NCBI GenBank assembly: GCA_016647705.1
Contig: CM028334.1
Span: forward strand, 5,704,046-5,768,045
DNA from: Eucommia ulmoides
Taxonomy: Eukaryota; Streptophyta; Magnoliopsida; Garryales; Eucommiaceae
Length of the DNA: 64,000 bases
Reading direction: 5' to 3'
Part shown: positions 33,603 through 46,481 of the stretch, piece by piece
How positions within the stretch are numbered: the first letter of the stretch is position 1
How the letters are laid out: each line of letters begins with the position of its first letter
Translations under genes and position numbers: made by a program
Notes under the pieces: generated by a model
The model's database searches: none
What the model saw: only the letters and a program-made list of their open reading frames with translations
What the model was told of the DNA's origin: nothing

Positions 33603-34602
33603 TGTTGAAACAAATAAATTTTAATTTAATTTTTAGAATAGAAAATGCCAAATGTGTAAAATTGATTTTTTCCTCAAAACCTTTTGTCCCACATTGGTTG
33701 GGAGAGGAAAAATTAAAGTGGATATCTAGGGGTATGTGAGACACTTGGGGTGTGCCTCAAGGGGTACCCACATTTTGTGGAGGGGAGAGGAGTTACATCC
33801 CTATCGGTTTACCACACGCGCGCGCCGTAGCCGCCGTCCGTCCGACCGTGCCGAGTCGCGCGTGTGATGAGGTGGCACTTATTTATTTATTTTTGGATAA
33901 AATAGTTTAATTAAAAAAAAAAAAAAAACAAACAAAACGTGTTTTTTTTTTTTTTTGGAACCGTTGAAAAAAAAAACAAAACGTTTTTTTTTATTAAATA
34001 TTTCAAACGTTTTAACTGAAACGTTTTGAAACGTTTTAATAAATTATTTAAAAACGTTTTTATTTATTTATTTTCGGTTTTAATTCAAATGTTTTTTATT
34101 TTATTTTTTTCTCCTATAAATAGTGTTAATTTTTCAGCACAGAATATAGAACAAAAACAGTGTTCATTTTTTCTGTTTCTGCTCCGGTTTCATTTCTGTT
34201 TCTCTTTCTGTTCCAGTTTCATTTCTGTTTCTGTTCCAGATTCGTTTCTGTTTCTGTTCCGGTTTCAGATCTGTTTCTGTTCCGAAACAATTTTTTTGAT
34301 CTTCCGGAATTGTTCCGATTTGTTCCGGTACTGTTTTGTCAGTCCGATTTTGGTTTCCGAGCAGTTTGTTCGTTTTGCGAACAGTGTGTGGGGGTGCTTG
34401 GTATTCGGGACTTCTACAGTGCAAAGAACGTCCTAGACAGAGGAGAATTCTGGGTTGTTTTATCCTGGGGACGACGGGGCTAATACACTGCTTGCACGTT
34501 CTTGGGCAGAGCCGCGAAACGTCTTAAAGAGAGCGACCTAGTCCGCGACTCATCCCAAGAAATTTTGGTAAACTCGTTCTTTACTTATTTTCTGCAACAA
34601 CA
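33603..34602 (+). repeat. 3' LTR of copia element 1
   Basis: It is 1000 bp and closely similar to the 5' LTR. It is longer mainly through an extra A/T-rich duplication of an AACGTTTT-containing piece (about 33925-33985) and one additional GTTTCTGTTCCAG repeat (about 34198-34225). TATAAATA lies at 34115-34122. Confidence 0.95.
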
Positions 34603-34632
34603 AGATTATATTATTGTTATAGCACAAATAAG

Positions 34633-34671
<39 letters not shown>

Positions 34672-34684
34672 TAGTTTTGGTTCG

Positions 34685-37547
34685 GTCGCATTCCGTTTGA
34701 AGTAATCTATGATATATGATTTCTTTAATTGTAATTATAATTATAGTTAGTAAGCCAAAAATAATGGTATAAAAAAAAAATTGGAATATAAAATACAAGG
34801 ATAAGTATATTACCATCAATTTTGCATTCTTCATATATGGATCATGAGTAGAGTGAGATTGCAAGGAATTGAAATGTTTTGAAGAACCTGATTCTGTCTC
34901 GAAAACCAATAAACTCCAATCACATGGCAACTTTTTCCGACCAGGAGTGTTGATTGGGAATAACATAAAAGGACAACGTTTAGAAAGTCTCTCTTCTAAT
35001 TTTTTGTCCAGTTGCTTTTTGATCATTGCTTCTCTTTTCTCATTCACTATTGTCTGTTTAATTGCATACAATAAAAAAATAGTTTGCATCTGGTTTGATA
35101 TTATCTGATGTTTGGTGGTTATTTGTTAAAGCAGTAGAAAGTAGGAAAACAAATTATACTATTAGATTTAGGAGAAATTACTCAACTTAAACTTAGCATA
35201 ATTATGATTTTTTTATGAACCTGACTTGTACTTTTTGTCCTTATTGTCATTTTCTTTTGTTCTCTCACTGTAACTATCAATCACCTACACCATATCACAT
35301 ATAAAAATTAGTTGATCGGATAATATATTTAGTAATAATGAGAAATTTTACCCGGTTCGTTAATTGTTGGTCCTCGATGATATCAATTAAGTCGTGCAAT
35401 TTGACACTGGAAAAGATGTCGCGTCCGGTCCATACATTGATGTTGTTGAATAATTTGTTAGATTTCAATGATTTAGAAAAAATAAAAAATAAAATCCAAG
35501 TTTAGTTAGGTTATAAATTCTTACTCATGTTTTGCGTTCTTGTAAATGTGCCTAAGTTTCTCTTAATCATTGTCTGACATTGCATTCCACCCACAACAAA
35601 TTTTTGTCGGTTTGGAAATGTTTTTGGCTTTTCCTTGGGCAACCTTTCTATTAAAAGAATATCATCAACATCAATAACTTCCTCTGAAATATTTGTGCGC
35701 CGCATTTTCTTTTGTGGCTCGTAGACAAAATCGCTTTTGACAACTCTTTTCTGATTGCGACCTCTAATTTTACGTACTAGAGATGATTCTTCTTTGGTAG
35801 GCTGTGTTATCTTGGGAGGACTAGAGACATTTTCAATCATATTTTCTTGTTCATTAAATGATGTTGATTGATTTGAAAAGCCGCTTGAATCTAGTTTCTC
35901 ATCTTCAAGTTGAAACTCTATGTTTGATTTTCGAATTCTTTCCTTCAAACGTCTGTTTTCTTCTTCTACCGCTTTGATCATATTTTTTTTAGTGGACAAT
36001 TCAGCTCTTAGCTCATCTCTAGTAGATATATGTTTTTTCAACTGCATGTTTTCATTGTGCAGTCGCTCATTTTGTAACTGAGTTTCATCACACTTTTTCT
36101 CTACTAAAGTAATATTTATTTTTAGATTTTTGATCTCTTGGTCTCGTTCAACTATTGTGTCAGACAAAACACAGTTTTCAGCTGCCAATTCATCTCTTTC
36201 GCTTAATTGTAGATGCGCCCGTTGTCTTCTTGTTTCAAATTTCTTGGAAACTTTAGAGAAATTTGATGTTGATGGTTTACTTGGAGGACATATTGGAGGA
36301 GTTTTTGATTTTATCTTTTCATTTGTTGTTTCGGATGGGTAACATACACTTGGATTGACAGATGTTGTGTCCTTGGCCTGAAAATCCTTGCTAGCATCAA
36401 CAAATGCATTATGGTTAATATCTTCTTGTGTTAATCCAATACTAAAAGACGGAATTGCAGAAGAATATTTTTCATTCATAATTTTTTGACAATAACTTGT
36501 AGGTTCTGCCACATTTGACATGCTTTGTGTTTTTAATGTGCTATGTCGTCTTACACGTGGACTTGACCTTGTCGGTCAAAATGCACTATTGTTGCTTTAC
36601 TCTTGTAAGATTGATTGACCTTTTTGGGGGTGTTTTCTTCCTTTGCAAATGCCCGGTTAATCTATTGGTTGTGGGGCTAGGCCTTTCTTTACCAAGTATT
36701 TGTACCTCCTCAACAATGCTTGGATTTAATTCGTTTTCATTGACCTACAATTCATATTCATTAGATGCCAAGAAAATACAATATGCCTAGCAATATACAA
36801 ACATGGAAATTAATTAACAAAATTTGTTATTTGATTTCAAACAAAAATTTTCACAGCAAACCTAAGTATGCTTTGTTACTTACAACCATTTAATACTGTA
36901 AATATATTGCAGTAGATTTTTTGCAGTAAATATTTGAAACAGCAAATATTATAGCAAGAAATTTACTGTCTTATCCACAAGTTATATGTATGAATGAAAT
37001 TTAAAATAGTAATAACAACCCTAAAAAATGTTTGAATTACCGTCTTAGTTGTGATTTTTTGAAGAGCTTCATGGTTCAGTTTCCCTCTTAAGGAAGTGAG
37101 ATTCCATTTCACAAACCGAGGCACTCCAACTAACGAAGCATCGTCCGATAACTCCTCTATTTGATCAACTTTAGGTGTCAACAATGATGTATGCTTACAA
37201 ACCATGTACTGACAAGTAAGATTTGCTTAGAAACAAATTTAATTGACAAACTAATAACAATATATAGATGACTTATTACTTACCAATAACGCAATTATAT
37301 ACCCTTTTATTTGGAAAGGCTTGCTATGTTGTTTCTTGATTGAAGAAATCAGGTAGGTGTAAATAGCAGTGGCCCAAGCAAATGATTTCATTGATGGTAG
37401 ATTCTCTCCAAAGTGCACTAATCCCCAACTTATTGTTGTTCCCGTAGTTGCGAAGAAACATGTGACAAACGATAAGAGACATAATATTCTTACAATGTCT
37501 TCAACGTCAACTTTATCATCACTGTTGATTATATTTTGCATTACTTA
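34685..37547 (-). pseudogene. DUF1985/Ulp1 transposon gene, inverted partial copy (left arm)
   Basis: Exon-like blocks in minus-strand order are: 37541-37251 (DUF1985-like, ILCLLSF...TAIYTYLISSI), 37205-36990 (GVPRFVKWN), about 36750-36600, 36521-35511 and about 35460-35340 (start of the Ulp1 fold). The last, 35089-34818, has CDWSLLVFE...KHFNSL. The 336-codon block at 36521-35511 has a long leucine-rich coiled coil followed by a basic tail. Family C48 proteases need His in the HW motif; here the position reads Asp. The catalytic Cys part is absent because the arm ends before it. Genes of this kind travel in plant Mutator-type elements. Confidence 0.75.
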
Positions 37548-40350
37548 TATTATGTCTCTTATCTTTTGTCACATGTTTCTTGGCAACGACGGGAACAACA
37601 ATAAGTTGGGGATTAGTGCACTTTGTGGAGAATCTACCATCAACGAAATCATTTGATTGGGCCATTGCTATCTACACCTACATGATTTCTTCAATCAAGG
37701 AGCAACATAGCAAGTCTTTCCAAATAAAAGGGTGTATACTTGCATTATTGATAAGTAATAAGTTATCTATATATTGTTATTAGTTTGTCAATTAAATTTG
37801 TTTCTAAGTAAATCTTACTTGTCAGTATATGGTTTGTGAGCGTACATCATTATTGATGCCTGAAGTTGATCAAATAGAGGAGTTATCAGACGATACTTTG
37901 TTAGTTGGAGTGCCTCGGTTTGTGAAATGGAATCTCAGGTCCTTAAGAGAGAAACTGAACCCTGAAGCTCTTCAAAAAATCACACCTGAGACGGTAATAC
38001 AAATGTTTCTTTAGGGCTGTTATTACTATTTTAAATTTCATTCATACATGTAACTTGTGGATAAGACAGTTAATTTCTTGCTATAATATTTGTTGTTTCA
38101 AATATTTACTGATTAAAATATTTACTGCAGAAAATCTGCTACAATATATTTACAGTGTTAAATGGTTGTAAGTAACAAAGTATACTTAGGTTTGCTGTGA
38201 AAATTTTTGTTTGAAATCAAATAACAAATTTTGTTAATTAATTTCCATGTTTGTATATTGCTAGGCATATTGTATTTTCTTGGCATCTAATGAATATGAA
38301 TTGTAGGTCAATGAAAACGAATTAAATCCAAGCATTGTTGAGGAGGTACAAATACTTGGTAAAGAAAGGCCTAGCCCCACAACCAATAGATCAACCGGGC
38401 ATTTGCAAAGGAAGAAAACACCCCAAAAAGGTTAATCAATCTTACAAGAGTAAAGCAACAACAGTGCATTTTCACCGACAACGTCAAGTCCATGTGTAAG
38501 ACGACATAGCACATTAAAGACACAAAGCATGTCAAATGTGGCAGAACCTACAAGTTATAGTAAAAAAAGGATGAATGAAAAATATTATTTTGCAATTCCG
38601 TCTTTTAGTATTGAATTAACACAAGAAGATATTAACCAAAATGCATTTGTTGTAGCAAGGATTTTCAGGCCAAGGACACAACATCTGCTAATCCAGGTGT
38701 ATGTCACCCATTCGAAACAGCAAATGAAAAGAAAAAATAAAAAACTCCTCCAACATGTCCTCCAAGTAAATCATCAACAACAAATTTCTCTAAAGTTTCC
38801 AAGAAACTCGAAACAAGCAAACAACGGGCGCGTCTACAATTAAGCGAAAACGATGAATTGGTAGCTAAAAACTGTGTTTTGTCTAACACAATAGTTGAAC
38901 GAGACCAAGAGATAAAAAATCTAAAAATCAAGATTACTTTAGTAGAGAAAAAGTGTGATTTACAAAATGAACAACTGCACAATGAAAACATGCATTTGAA
39001 AAAAGGTATGTCTACTAGAAATGAGCTGAGAGCTGAATTGTCCACTAAGGAAAATAGGATCAAAGTGGTAGAAGAAGAAAACAGACATTTGAAGGAAAGA
39101 ATCCAAAAATCAAACATAAAGTTTCAACCCAAAGATGAGAAACTAGATTCAAGAGGCTTTTCAAATCAATCAACATCATTTGATGAACAAGAAAAAACGA
39201 TTGAAAATGTCTCTAGTTCTCCCACGATAACACAACCTACCAAAGAAGAATCATCTCTAGTACGTAAAATTAGAGGTCGCAATCGGAAAAGAGTTGTTAA
39301 AAGCGATTTTGTGTACGAGCCACAAAGGAAAATGCGGTGCACAAATATTTCAGAGGAAGTTATTGATGTTGATGATATTCCTTTAATAAAAAGGTTGCTC
39401 AAGGAAAAGCTAAAAACATTTCCAAACCGACAAAAATTTGTTGTGGGGAAAGCGATGTCAGACAATGATTGGGAGAAGCTTAGGCACATTTACAAGAACG
39501 CAAAACATGAGTAAGAATTTATAACCTAGCTAAACTTAGATTTTTTTTTTTTTAAATCATTGAAATTTAACAAATTATTCAACAACATCAATGTATGGAC
39601 CGAACGCAACATCTTTTCCGGTGTCAAATTGCACAACTTAATTGATATCATCGAGGACCAACAATTAACGAGCCGGGTAAAATTTCGCATTATTACAAAA
39701 TATATTATCCGATCAACTAATTTTTATATGTGTTTGATGTAGGTGATTGATAGTTTCAGTGCTATACAACTATCAAAACAAAAGAAAATGACAACAAGGA
39801 GAAAAAATACAAGTCAGGTTCATAAAAAAAAAACCATTGATTATGCCAAGTTTAAGTTGGATAATTTCTCCTAAATCTAATAGCATAATTTGTTTTCTTA
39901 CTTTCTACTGCTTTAATAAATAACCACCAAATATCAGATAATATGAAACTAGATGCAAACTAATTTTTTATTGTATGCAATTAAACATACGATAGTGAAG
40001 GAGAAAAGAGAAGCAATGATCAAAGAGCAGCTGGACAAAAAATTAGAAGAGGGACTTTCTAAACGTTGTCCTTTTATTTTATTCCCAATCAATACTCCTG
40101 GTCGAAAAAAGTTGTCATGTCATTGTAGTTTATTGGTTTTCGAGACAGAATCAGGTTCTTTGAAACATTTCAATTCCTTGCAATCTCACTCTACTCATGA
40201 TCCATATATGGAGAATGCAAAATTGATGGTAATATACTTATCCTTGTATTTTATATTCTAATTTTTTCTTTATACCATTATTTTTGGCTTACTAACTATA
40301 ATTATAATTACAATTAAAGAAATCATATATCATGGATTACTTCAAACGGA
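34685..40350. repeat. Large diverged inverted repeat, two arms of about 2.8 kb
   Basis: The left arm (about 34685-37487) is the reverse complement of the right arm (about 37549-40350), with a spacer of about 60 bp. Every coding block of the Ulp1 gene occurs on both strands in mirrored order. The innermost bases pair as ...GAGACATAATA / TATTATGTCTC.... The arms carry many substitutions and small indels, so they are not identical copies. Confidence 0.93.
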
Positions 40351-40700
40351 ACATGACCACACCACATTTCACAATGAAAGATATAGAACCAAAACTTGAA
40401 GTCATGAGAAACAACCCCATCTAATCTGACAACATGTGAGTGAAAAAACAAAGAATGATTTGATTTGTTCATTCATTTATTACATTTTCGTTAATTACAA
40501 TTTTTTGTTACGTTTCGGACCAGATTGTGGACCTATTGTGACATACATAATGCGGCAATATTGTCTTAGAAAGCAAAAAAATATTGCACATTTAGATGGC
40601 AGAAAGATAGCAATACAAGAGAGATGTCAACTCATTCATGACATATTGAACAACATTGTATGCACGAGGATTCACAACCATCGTCCTCGCGGTAATTGAC
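37549..40700 (+). pseudogene. DUF1985/Ulp1 transposon gene, right-arm copy with catalytic end
   Basis: The blocks are 37580-37780, 37829-37996, about 38308-38437, 38529-39514 (coiled coil, frameshifted near 38660), 39560-39680 and 39953-40215, as in the left arm. The last is outside the inverted repeat: GPDCGPIVTYIMRQYC (about 40515-40560), the catalytic Cys region of Ulp1/C48 proteases. In this copy the HW motif reads HC, so His is kept and Trp lost. Ulp1 proteases cleave SUMO from proteins; the role of the transposon version is not known. Missing N-terminus, frameshifts and stops make it non-functional. Confidence 0.75.
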
Positions 40701-42270
40701 TTCTCGCAAGTATACGAGGTCTAGTTTTAATATAATAGATCTTGTAAGATCGAATATCGTTCCACTGGGAATGGCAGGTAATTCGGTTGAGTATTGCGAT
40801 TTCAATAGTTTCATATTATCTCGACTAATCAAATTTTGTTTGTTTTCTATTTAATATACTAAGATAAACGACAACTATGAAGTTAGTTCTAATTACACTA
40901 ATTACGTAGGTATTGATTTCTTTCACATAATGCATAATCAACATCATTAAGTTAGCTATAATGGTTTTTTATCTATTCCGACAATCTCTGTATCGATAAC
41001 TTCTCCGCTACCTCTCCCGAGTGTAAGACGGGGGATTACACGACTTCGCATCAACGAAGAAGTCCTCTTCAACGCCTTTACGACCCTAGGTCGCATGAGT
41101 CTTTAGCCAACGTCATGGATTGCATACGTTCTAACGCCCTCCCGGATCGTTAGAACGTCACGTTGTATTTACCCTAGTCCAAATCTAGAGTTACCTCTCC
41201 CGAGTGTCAAACCTCGTATTCTTGGTTTATCGATACAAGCATAATATCAAGAATAATGATAAACACAATCGGATTTAGACAAACAACACATCAAAGTAAC
41301 ATTAATTCATTCAACTTAACAATTACATGATTTCAACTACACCTAAGTAACATTTAACTAATACTATAAGATCTCATCCATATACCATACAAAATAAGAG
41401 GGATTCAACATTCTTAGATATGAAAAAGTGATTACAAAGATAAAAACAAGAGAGAAACGATCAAATCTGGAAGTGAAACGGTTCACTATCGCTAATGATC
41501 GATCCGCAAGTGATCCTTCTTTGTTCGAATGATGAACCTCCTTCTTGATCTTCAAAATATATAACTTAAGAGCTCTCTACTAGGGTTAGGGTTCTTCAAC
41601 AACTGGTTTCAGACGTGGGATATGGGTATATATAGGCCTAGGGGTTCAAAAATATCTAAACAGATATTTTGGGCTGTTCTGCGAATTTCGCCTAAGCGGT
41701 AGAATCTTCGCCTAGGCGGAGTTTAAGTCGGTTAGAATTCTGCCTAGGCGACGGTTTCTTTGCCTAGTCGGAGGACTAACTTCTTGGTCCTCTTTCTTTC
41801 TGACGGAATTTCGCCTAGGCGGTAGCTACTTCGCCTAGGTGGATTTACAACAGTACAGCTCTTCCAGCAGTTCAACACTTCCAGCGTTCTGATGGATTTC
41901 CACCTAGGCGGTAGAAACTTCGCCTAGGCAGATTTCAATATTTCAGCCCTTGCAACCTTCTGACAGATTTTCGCCTAGGCGGTGGAAACTTCGCCTAGGC
42001 AGATTTTAACTTTTCAGCATTTGCAACTTTCTGATGAATTTCCGCCTAGGCAGTGGATACTTCGCCTAGGCGGAATTGCTCTGTTCTTTTGAAACCTCAT
42101 TTTTTCATCTTTTTTGCTACCCTTTTCTCCACCATTTCGCTCGGTTTGTCGATTGTTTACGTCCCTTCTCCTGACTAATAAAAACAGCGAAAAAGATATT
42201 CAAACTTCAATAAAATACTTGAAAACTGGCAAATTCGGTTTAGAATTAGATAGGTATTTTACACCTATCA
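40690..42270. other. Non-coding segment with a CGCCTAGGCGG array, probably inserted
   Basis: After the Ulp1 end the sequence changes character. It has GC-richer blocks such as ATCGTTCCACTGGGAATGGC, CTCTCCCGAGTGTAAGAC and CTCTCCCGAGTGTCAAAC, and it ends near the small palindrome GATAGGTATTTTACACCTATC (42250-42270). Short open frames show no domain. Ends and target duplication are not clear, so the element type is left open. Confidence 0.4.
41685..42080. repeat. Array of palindromic CCGCCTAGGCGG-type motifs
   Basis: About twelve copies of TTCGCCTAGGCGG or close variants are spaced alternately about 18-20 and 45 bases apart, in units such as 'TTTCGCCTAGGCGGTAGAAA CTTCGCCTAGGCAG'. Each core is self-complementary. 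Confidence 0.9.
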
Positions 42271-43785
42271 AACATGCATAGGAGCTATCTAGTAAGAATT
42301 TTTTTTTTTTTTCGAAAAACCAATACTTCTTAATTTCTAGCTTGCAAGCCCATCTATCTATTGAGTGATAACCTCAAAACATATTGTTTTTACATGAAAA
42401 AAAAATTTAAAAAAATCCATATATTTTGCTTGCTATATTGTAATTGAACATTCTCTTTCACAAATTGTTCCTCTGTTGGTCATCAATAGAACAGTTAGTC
42501 ATTGCATTAGTTAACTGTTTAAAGGAAAAACTGTTGACAACATGGTTTATATGTTATGCCCGTAAAAAATGAAATGACCTGCGAAAAATTAACTTTCTTC
42601 AATAAAAAATCAAAATTTTCCAAAAGAGTAAGACAATAAGTTTTTCTCTAAAATTTGTTGTGCTATAATTTTACATTTGTCTAGAGATGATCATTGATTT
42701 GTTAAGTTAAACAATTGCAGGCCTGATCGAGGACAAACTACAAAGAGATCAGACATGATCAACGCGAAAAATGTCTTAAATCTTAAGAAGAGAGAAATCA
42801 CATGTAGGTTGTGAGACATTGTATGGAAAAAGAAAAAAAAAACACCAAGGCAATTCAAATGTACATAAAAAATTGTAAATGGTGTTGATAGTGTTTCTAT
42901 TGAACAGTTGGATTCAAAGTTATGGATTTATAGTAGTCAGATGTCTACGATTAAGTTGTGTTTGGGTAAAAGGGATTTTATTTGCCTAAATACAATCTTA
43001 TTTTTTTCAGTCAATATCTTCCAATGCCATTTCTCGAGAGTTTTAATTTGGAGATATTTATATTCATGAACAATATTAGATTTGAGTAAAAAATTTAGAA
43101 TACAAATCCAAATATGAGAATTCGAATGATCATAATAAAAAGAGTCTCTTGTTTGTTAAAATAAAAAATGAGTAATTTTGCACTCTAAATTTAAGTTGTT
43201 TCCCAAAATTTGAGTTTGATCAACTGATGATTAATTAGCATTCTATAATTTTCGCTTGTTAATTAAAATTCCATGATGACATTCCATCATTCATACTGCT
43301 ATATTGTATGAAAGCCAACTTTTGAAAGATGTTGAATATGGGTGAAATTGTTAACTCCCTTATCCTTTACCTACTTTCTAATAGATTACAATATATGTTC
43401 CTCTTTTTGTAACACCCATTTTTTTAAACATATTGAAACCAGAATACATTTTACAAAATGCACTCCACCAAATTAGGAAGAAAGCAATTTATCAACCCAC
43501 CAAATAAGACAGTACGTTCAATAAAAAAAATTATTGCAGTAAGTTCTAAAAAAATTTACTGTGTGACAATTTCACAAACTGATTAACAACTTTCAGGACA
43601 CAATATTTTATTAGAGAAGTATATATATCATAATTGTTTTTAAGAATACATGGATTAATATTTAACTGCAAAATAATAATAACATTGACAAATAATATAA
43701 AACTATAAATGACTACACAAATTAATACATAGAATTTAATACAAATAAATGAAAATAAATATACAAATTATATGCAAACTAAAAA
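42271..43785. other. Non-coding interior of the Mutator-like element
   Basis: This is AT-rich DNA between the convergent Ulp1 and transposase genes. No further frame or repeat was recognised. Confidence 0.5.
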
Positions 43786-46481
43786 TCAAATTGGCTCTTT
43801 ACAAGTCTTCCTATTATGACCAGTATCACTGCAGCGACTACACTTAATTTTCTTCTTATTTATCACTTCACCTTTTCTTGGTAACCTGCTTTTCCTTGGA
43901 CTTCCACGTGGTCGCTTTGTCACTAGAGGTAAAATCTCAATTTCTTCATCTGCTAATATATTTTTTCCCACCGTCGGAACAACAAAAATGCCATCATCAT
44001 AACTTAACCGATAATAACTCATGTAAAAATACTCTTCAATGTACAAATTCAAGTCTCGATTCGAACTCGATATAGCCGCACACACATGAGCATAAGGGAA
44101 ACCATTAATTTGCCATCTAAAACAAGAACATGTTAAATTACCAAGATCAACTAATACAAAACGGATTGGAATGTACCTCAAATTTATCATGTCCAGATTC
44201 ACTAACAAACTATGTCTTACATAGATCCAACTTATTAATCATTTGTTCCTCATAAAAAGGGCACAATACATTATTCAATTCCCTTGCCTTGTTACATCTC
44301 AAAGATCTTTACTCCATAAGATCAACACGGATTCTGTCTATTGCCTTATGAATTGGTAAATGTGTAGCTTCATTGATCCAACCATTAAACGTTTCCTCTA
44401 AATTGGATGTCAACTCTCCATATATTTTTCCTTTAAAAAAGGCATTAGCCCATCGATCTTTAGGAATTTCATTTAGCTAATCAACCACAATTTCACTAGC
44501 CTCTTCCTTGAATTTTTCAAATAACAAATCAAAAATAGCAACTGTAGGAGCATGACAACAATCACGAAACAAACCAATCAATCTATTCTTCACAATCGGT
44601 GATCGACCACCCAATTTTTTCCTAAGATTCATTAATAAATGATGCAAACAAAATGAATGGTATGAATCAGGAAATACAATACTTACAGCTTTCATTAATC
44701 TCGGATGTCGATCAGATACGAAAGTCAATACACGACTAAGATCTAATATAATTGATAACTGACGCAAAAACCATTCCCAATTATCCTCATTTTTCGAATC
44801 CACAATTCCAAAAGCTAATGGAAACATTCCTAAAAAAGAAAAAGAAAAAATTAATAATGACCAGAACAAAAAATAATAACAAATAAAAGTCACAACAAAT
44901 TTGAATAAGAAAGTTTACTGTATTTATGTAAGACAATCATAAAAGAGAAAAAAACACATATAAAAATAAATTTCAAATAATAAGAAATATATTATATAAT
45001 CTTCATATGCAAACAAATAAAGAACATACTTTTATTTCCCGGTTGCACCAAGCAACATACCTTTATATTTGCCCTTCAAAAAAGTTCCATCTAAAAACAA
45101 CATTGGTCTAACATATTTAAAACTAGAAATCGATGCAGCAAATGCAACAAAAACACAAGAGAAATATTTTGTTTCATTGTCACACTTCAATACAAACTTA
45201 CTACAAGGATTTGTTTCTAACAACATTTGCTTATACCACCTCAATTCATCATAACCAACACGATGATCATCAAAAACATATTCCCTTGCCTTCTCTACTC
45301 CTCCCCATGCATGATGATAGCTTATATCAAAACCATAATTTGTTTTAAACTCATTATTAACATCAATAGGGTGCTTCAACGATTGAGCTTTCAATGATTG
45401 TTTAATGCAACCCGCAACAACTTTGCAAGTCATCCTTTCATTTCTCCGTATACGACATGCAAAGCCACATGTATGAACGTTACAAATATCTTTAATATAA
45501 AAAAAAATAAAAATTGTTCATGTGGTCTACAGCAACACGAACGTACCATGGACATCCTCGTTCTAACTTAAAAGCCCAACAAGCAACTACTCTAGTAGGT
45601 TCATTCTTAATATAGTTGAACCTGAATCCTACTTCAATTGAGTATTTCACAAGAGATTCTCTAAGGTGGCGTTTGGTACGCGGGATTCAAGATGAGATTG
45701 GAATGACCATTGGAATGGTCATTCCATTCCTATGTTTGGTACATGGGATTTAATCCCATTTCTATTATTAAGGAATCCCTAATCCCACAAAGCATGGGAT
45801 TAACCAATACCAAGTTAAACTTGGTATTGGTTAATCTCAATTACATGAGATTAAATTTTAATCAATAATTGGCCAAAAAATGAGATCAAATACAAAACAA
45901 ATATTTTAATTCGAATGAAATTTAATTAAATTAACTATTATATTATTTGAAAATTCAATTAAATTACTATTTTACCATTTGTTGTTATTCCAATACCACT
46001 TGTAATCCATTTCGTCACCAAACATAGGAATGGCAATAATCATTCCATTCCATTACCATATTAATTCCAATCCTATTGTCATTTCATTTCTTTTTATTCC
46101 ATTCCAGCGTACCAAATGTAGCGTAAATTCTTTTACACCTCCTTTGAACACTTGCCCTTTTTCATAAATAAGATTCTTCCACTCTGAAGATTGGGCAGAC
46201 TCAAAATTTACTGGAAAAAATGTCAATAAATAATATCATCTTGGCTATCATTAACGGAAACATTATTTAAAGTAGCACTAGATTGATCAACTACCGATAC
46301 TTTGCCCAAATTTATGCAACTTTATGTTCAAATCTACACATTCCAAATTCATGCACTTGGCAATTTTTCGGAGGCTAACAAATGACTCTTCATCTCTCAA
46401 ATAGCAATCCTCATGATTTGGAATAGAATATGATAAATTGAATATACCAAATTGCAAAACCATCATACTTTGAAAGAACAC
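43786..46481 (-). pseudogene. Mutator-like (MURA) transposase, decayed
   Basis: In minus-strand order: an N-terminal piece (46481-46287); the DNA-binding region (about 45660-45430, GFRFNYIKNEPTRVVACWA...CPWYVRVAV...HTCGFACR); the catalytic block (45433-45032 and 44893-44477) with LDGTFLKGKYKG, VSDRHPRLMKAV and FCLHHLLMNLRK; and the C-terminal block (44208-43786). The last has a SWIM finger (CSCFRWQINGFPYAH, one Cys replaced by Tyr) and a knuckle (CSRCSDTGHNRKTC). An intron-like gap lies at 44894-45030. Stops, frameshifts and a MITE inserted at 45665 prevent function. It converges with the Ulp1 gene, the usual two-gene layout of large Mutator elements. Confidence 0.88.
45665..46123. mobile_element. 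MITE with 3-bp TSD inside the transposase gene (family B copy 1)
   Basis: The ends are GGTGGCGTTTGGTAC and, backwards, CGCTACATTTGGTAC, flanked by TAA (45662-45664 and 46124-46126). The inside repeats GGAATGACCATTGGAATGG and CATGGGATTAACCAATACC. A second copy lies at 59648-60099. Confidence 0.8.

Larger units (their letters stand above)
28425..34602 (+). mobile_element. Ty1/copia LTR retrotransposon, complete but inactivated
   Basis: Two LTRs (28425-29355 and 33603-34602) start TGTTGAAAC and end CAACAACA. The 5-bp TSD AGATT is exact (28420-28424 and 34603-34607). A purine-rich tract (AAGTGGGGG) precedes the 3' LTR. The order gag, protease, integrase, RT, RNase H is that of copia. No initiator-Met tRNA site (TGGTATCAGA) follows the 5' LTR; the sequence there is ATTTTAAGACG. 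Lesions are a lost gag start, an integrase deletion with frameshift, and two stops. Confidence 0.95.

Noticed and set aside
36130-36342. Short plus-strand frames inside the left arm
   Set aside because: They are antisense to the coiled-coil block of the Ulp1 copy.
34685-40350. Palindrome as an assembly artefact
   Set aside because: The arms differ by many substitutions, indels and different stops, which a mirrored assembly error would not produce.
40690-42285. Helitron ending in the GATAGGT/ACCTATC hairpin and CTAGT
   Set aside because: The hairpin is about 19 bases from CTAG rather than about 10, and no TC 5' end was found.
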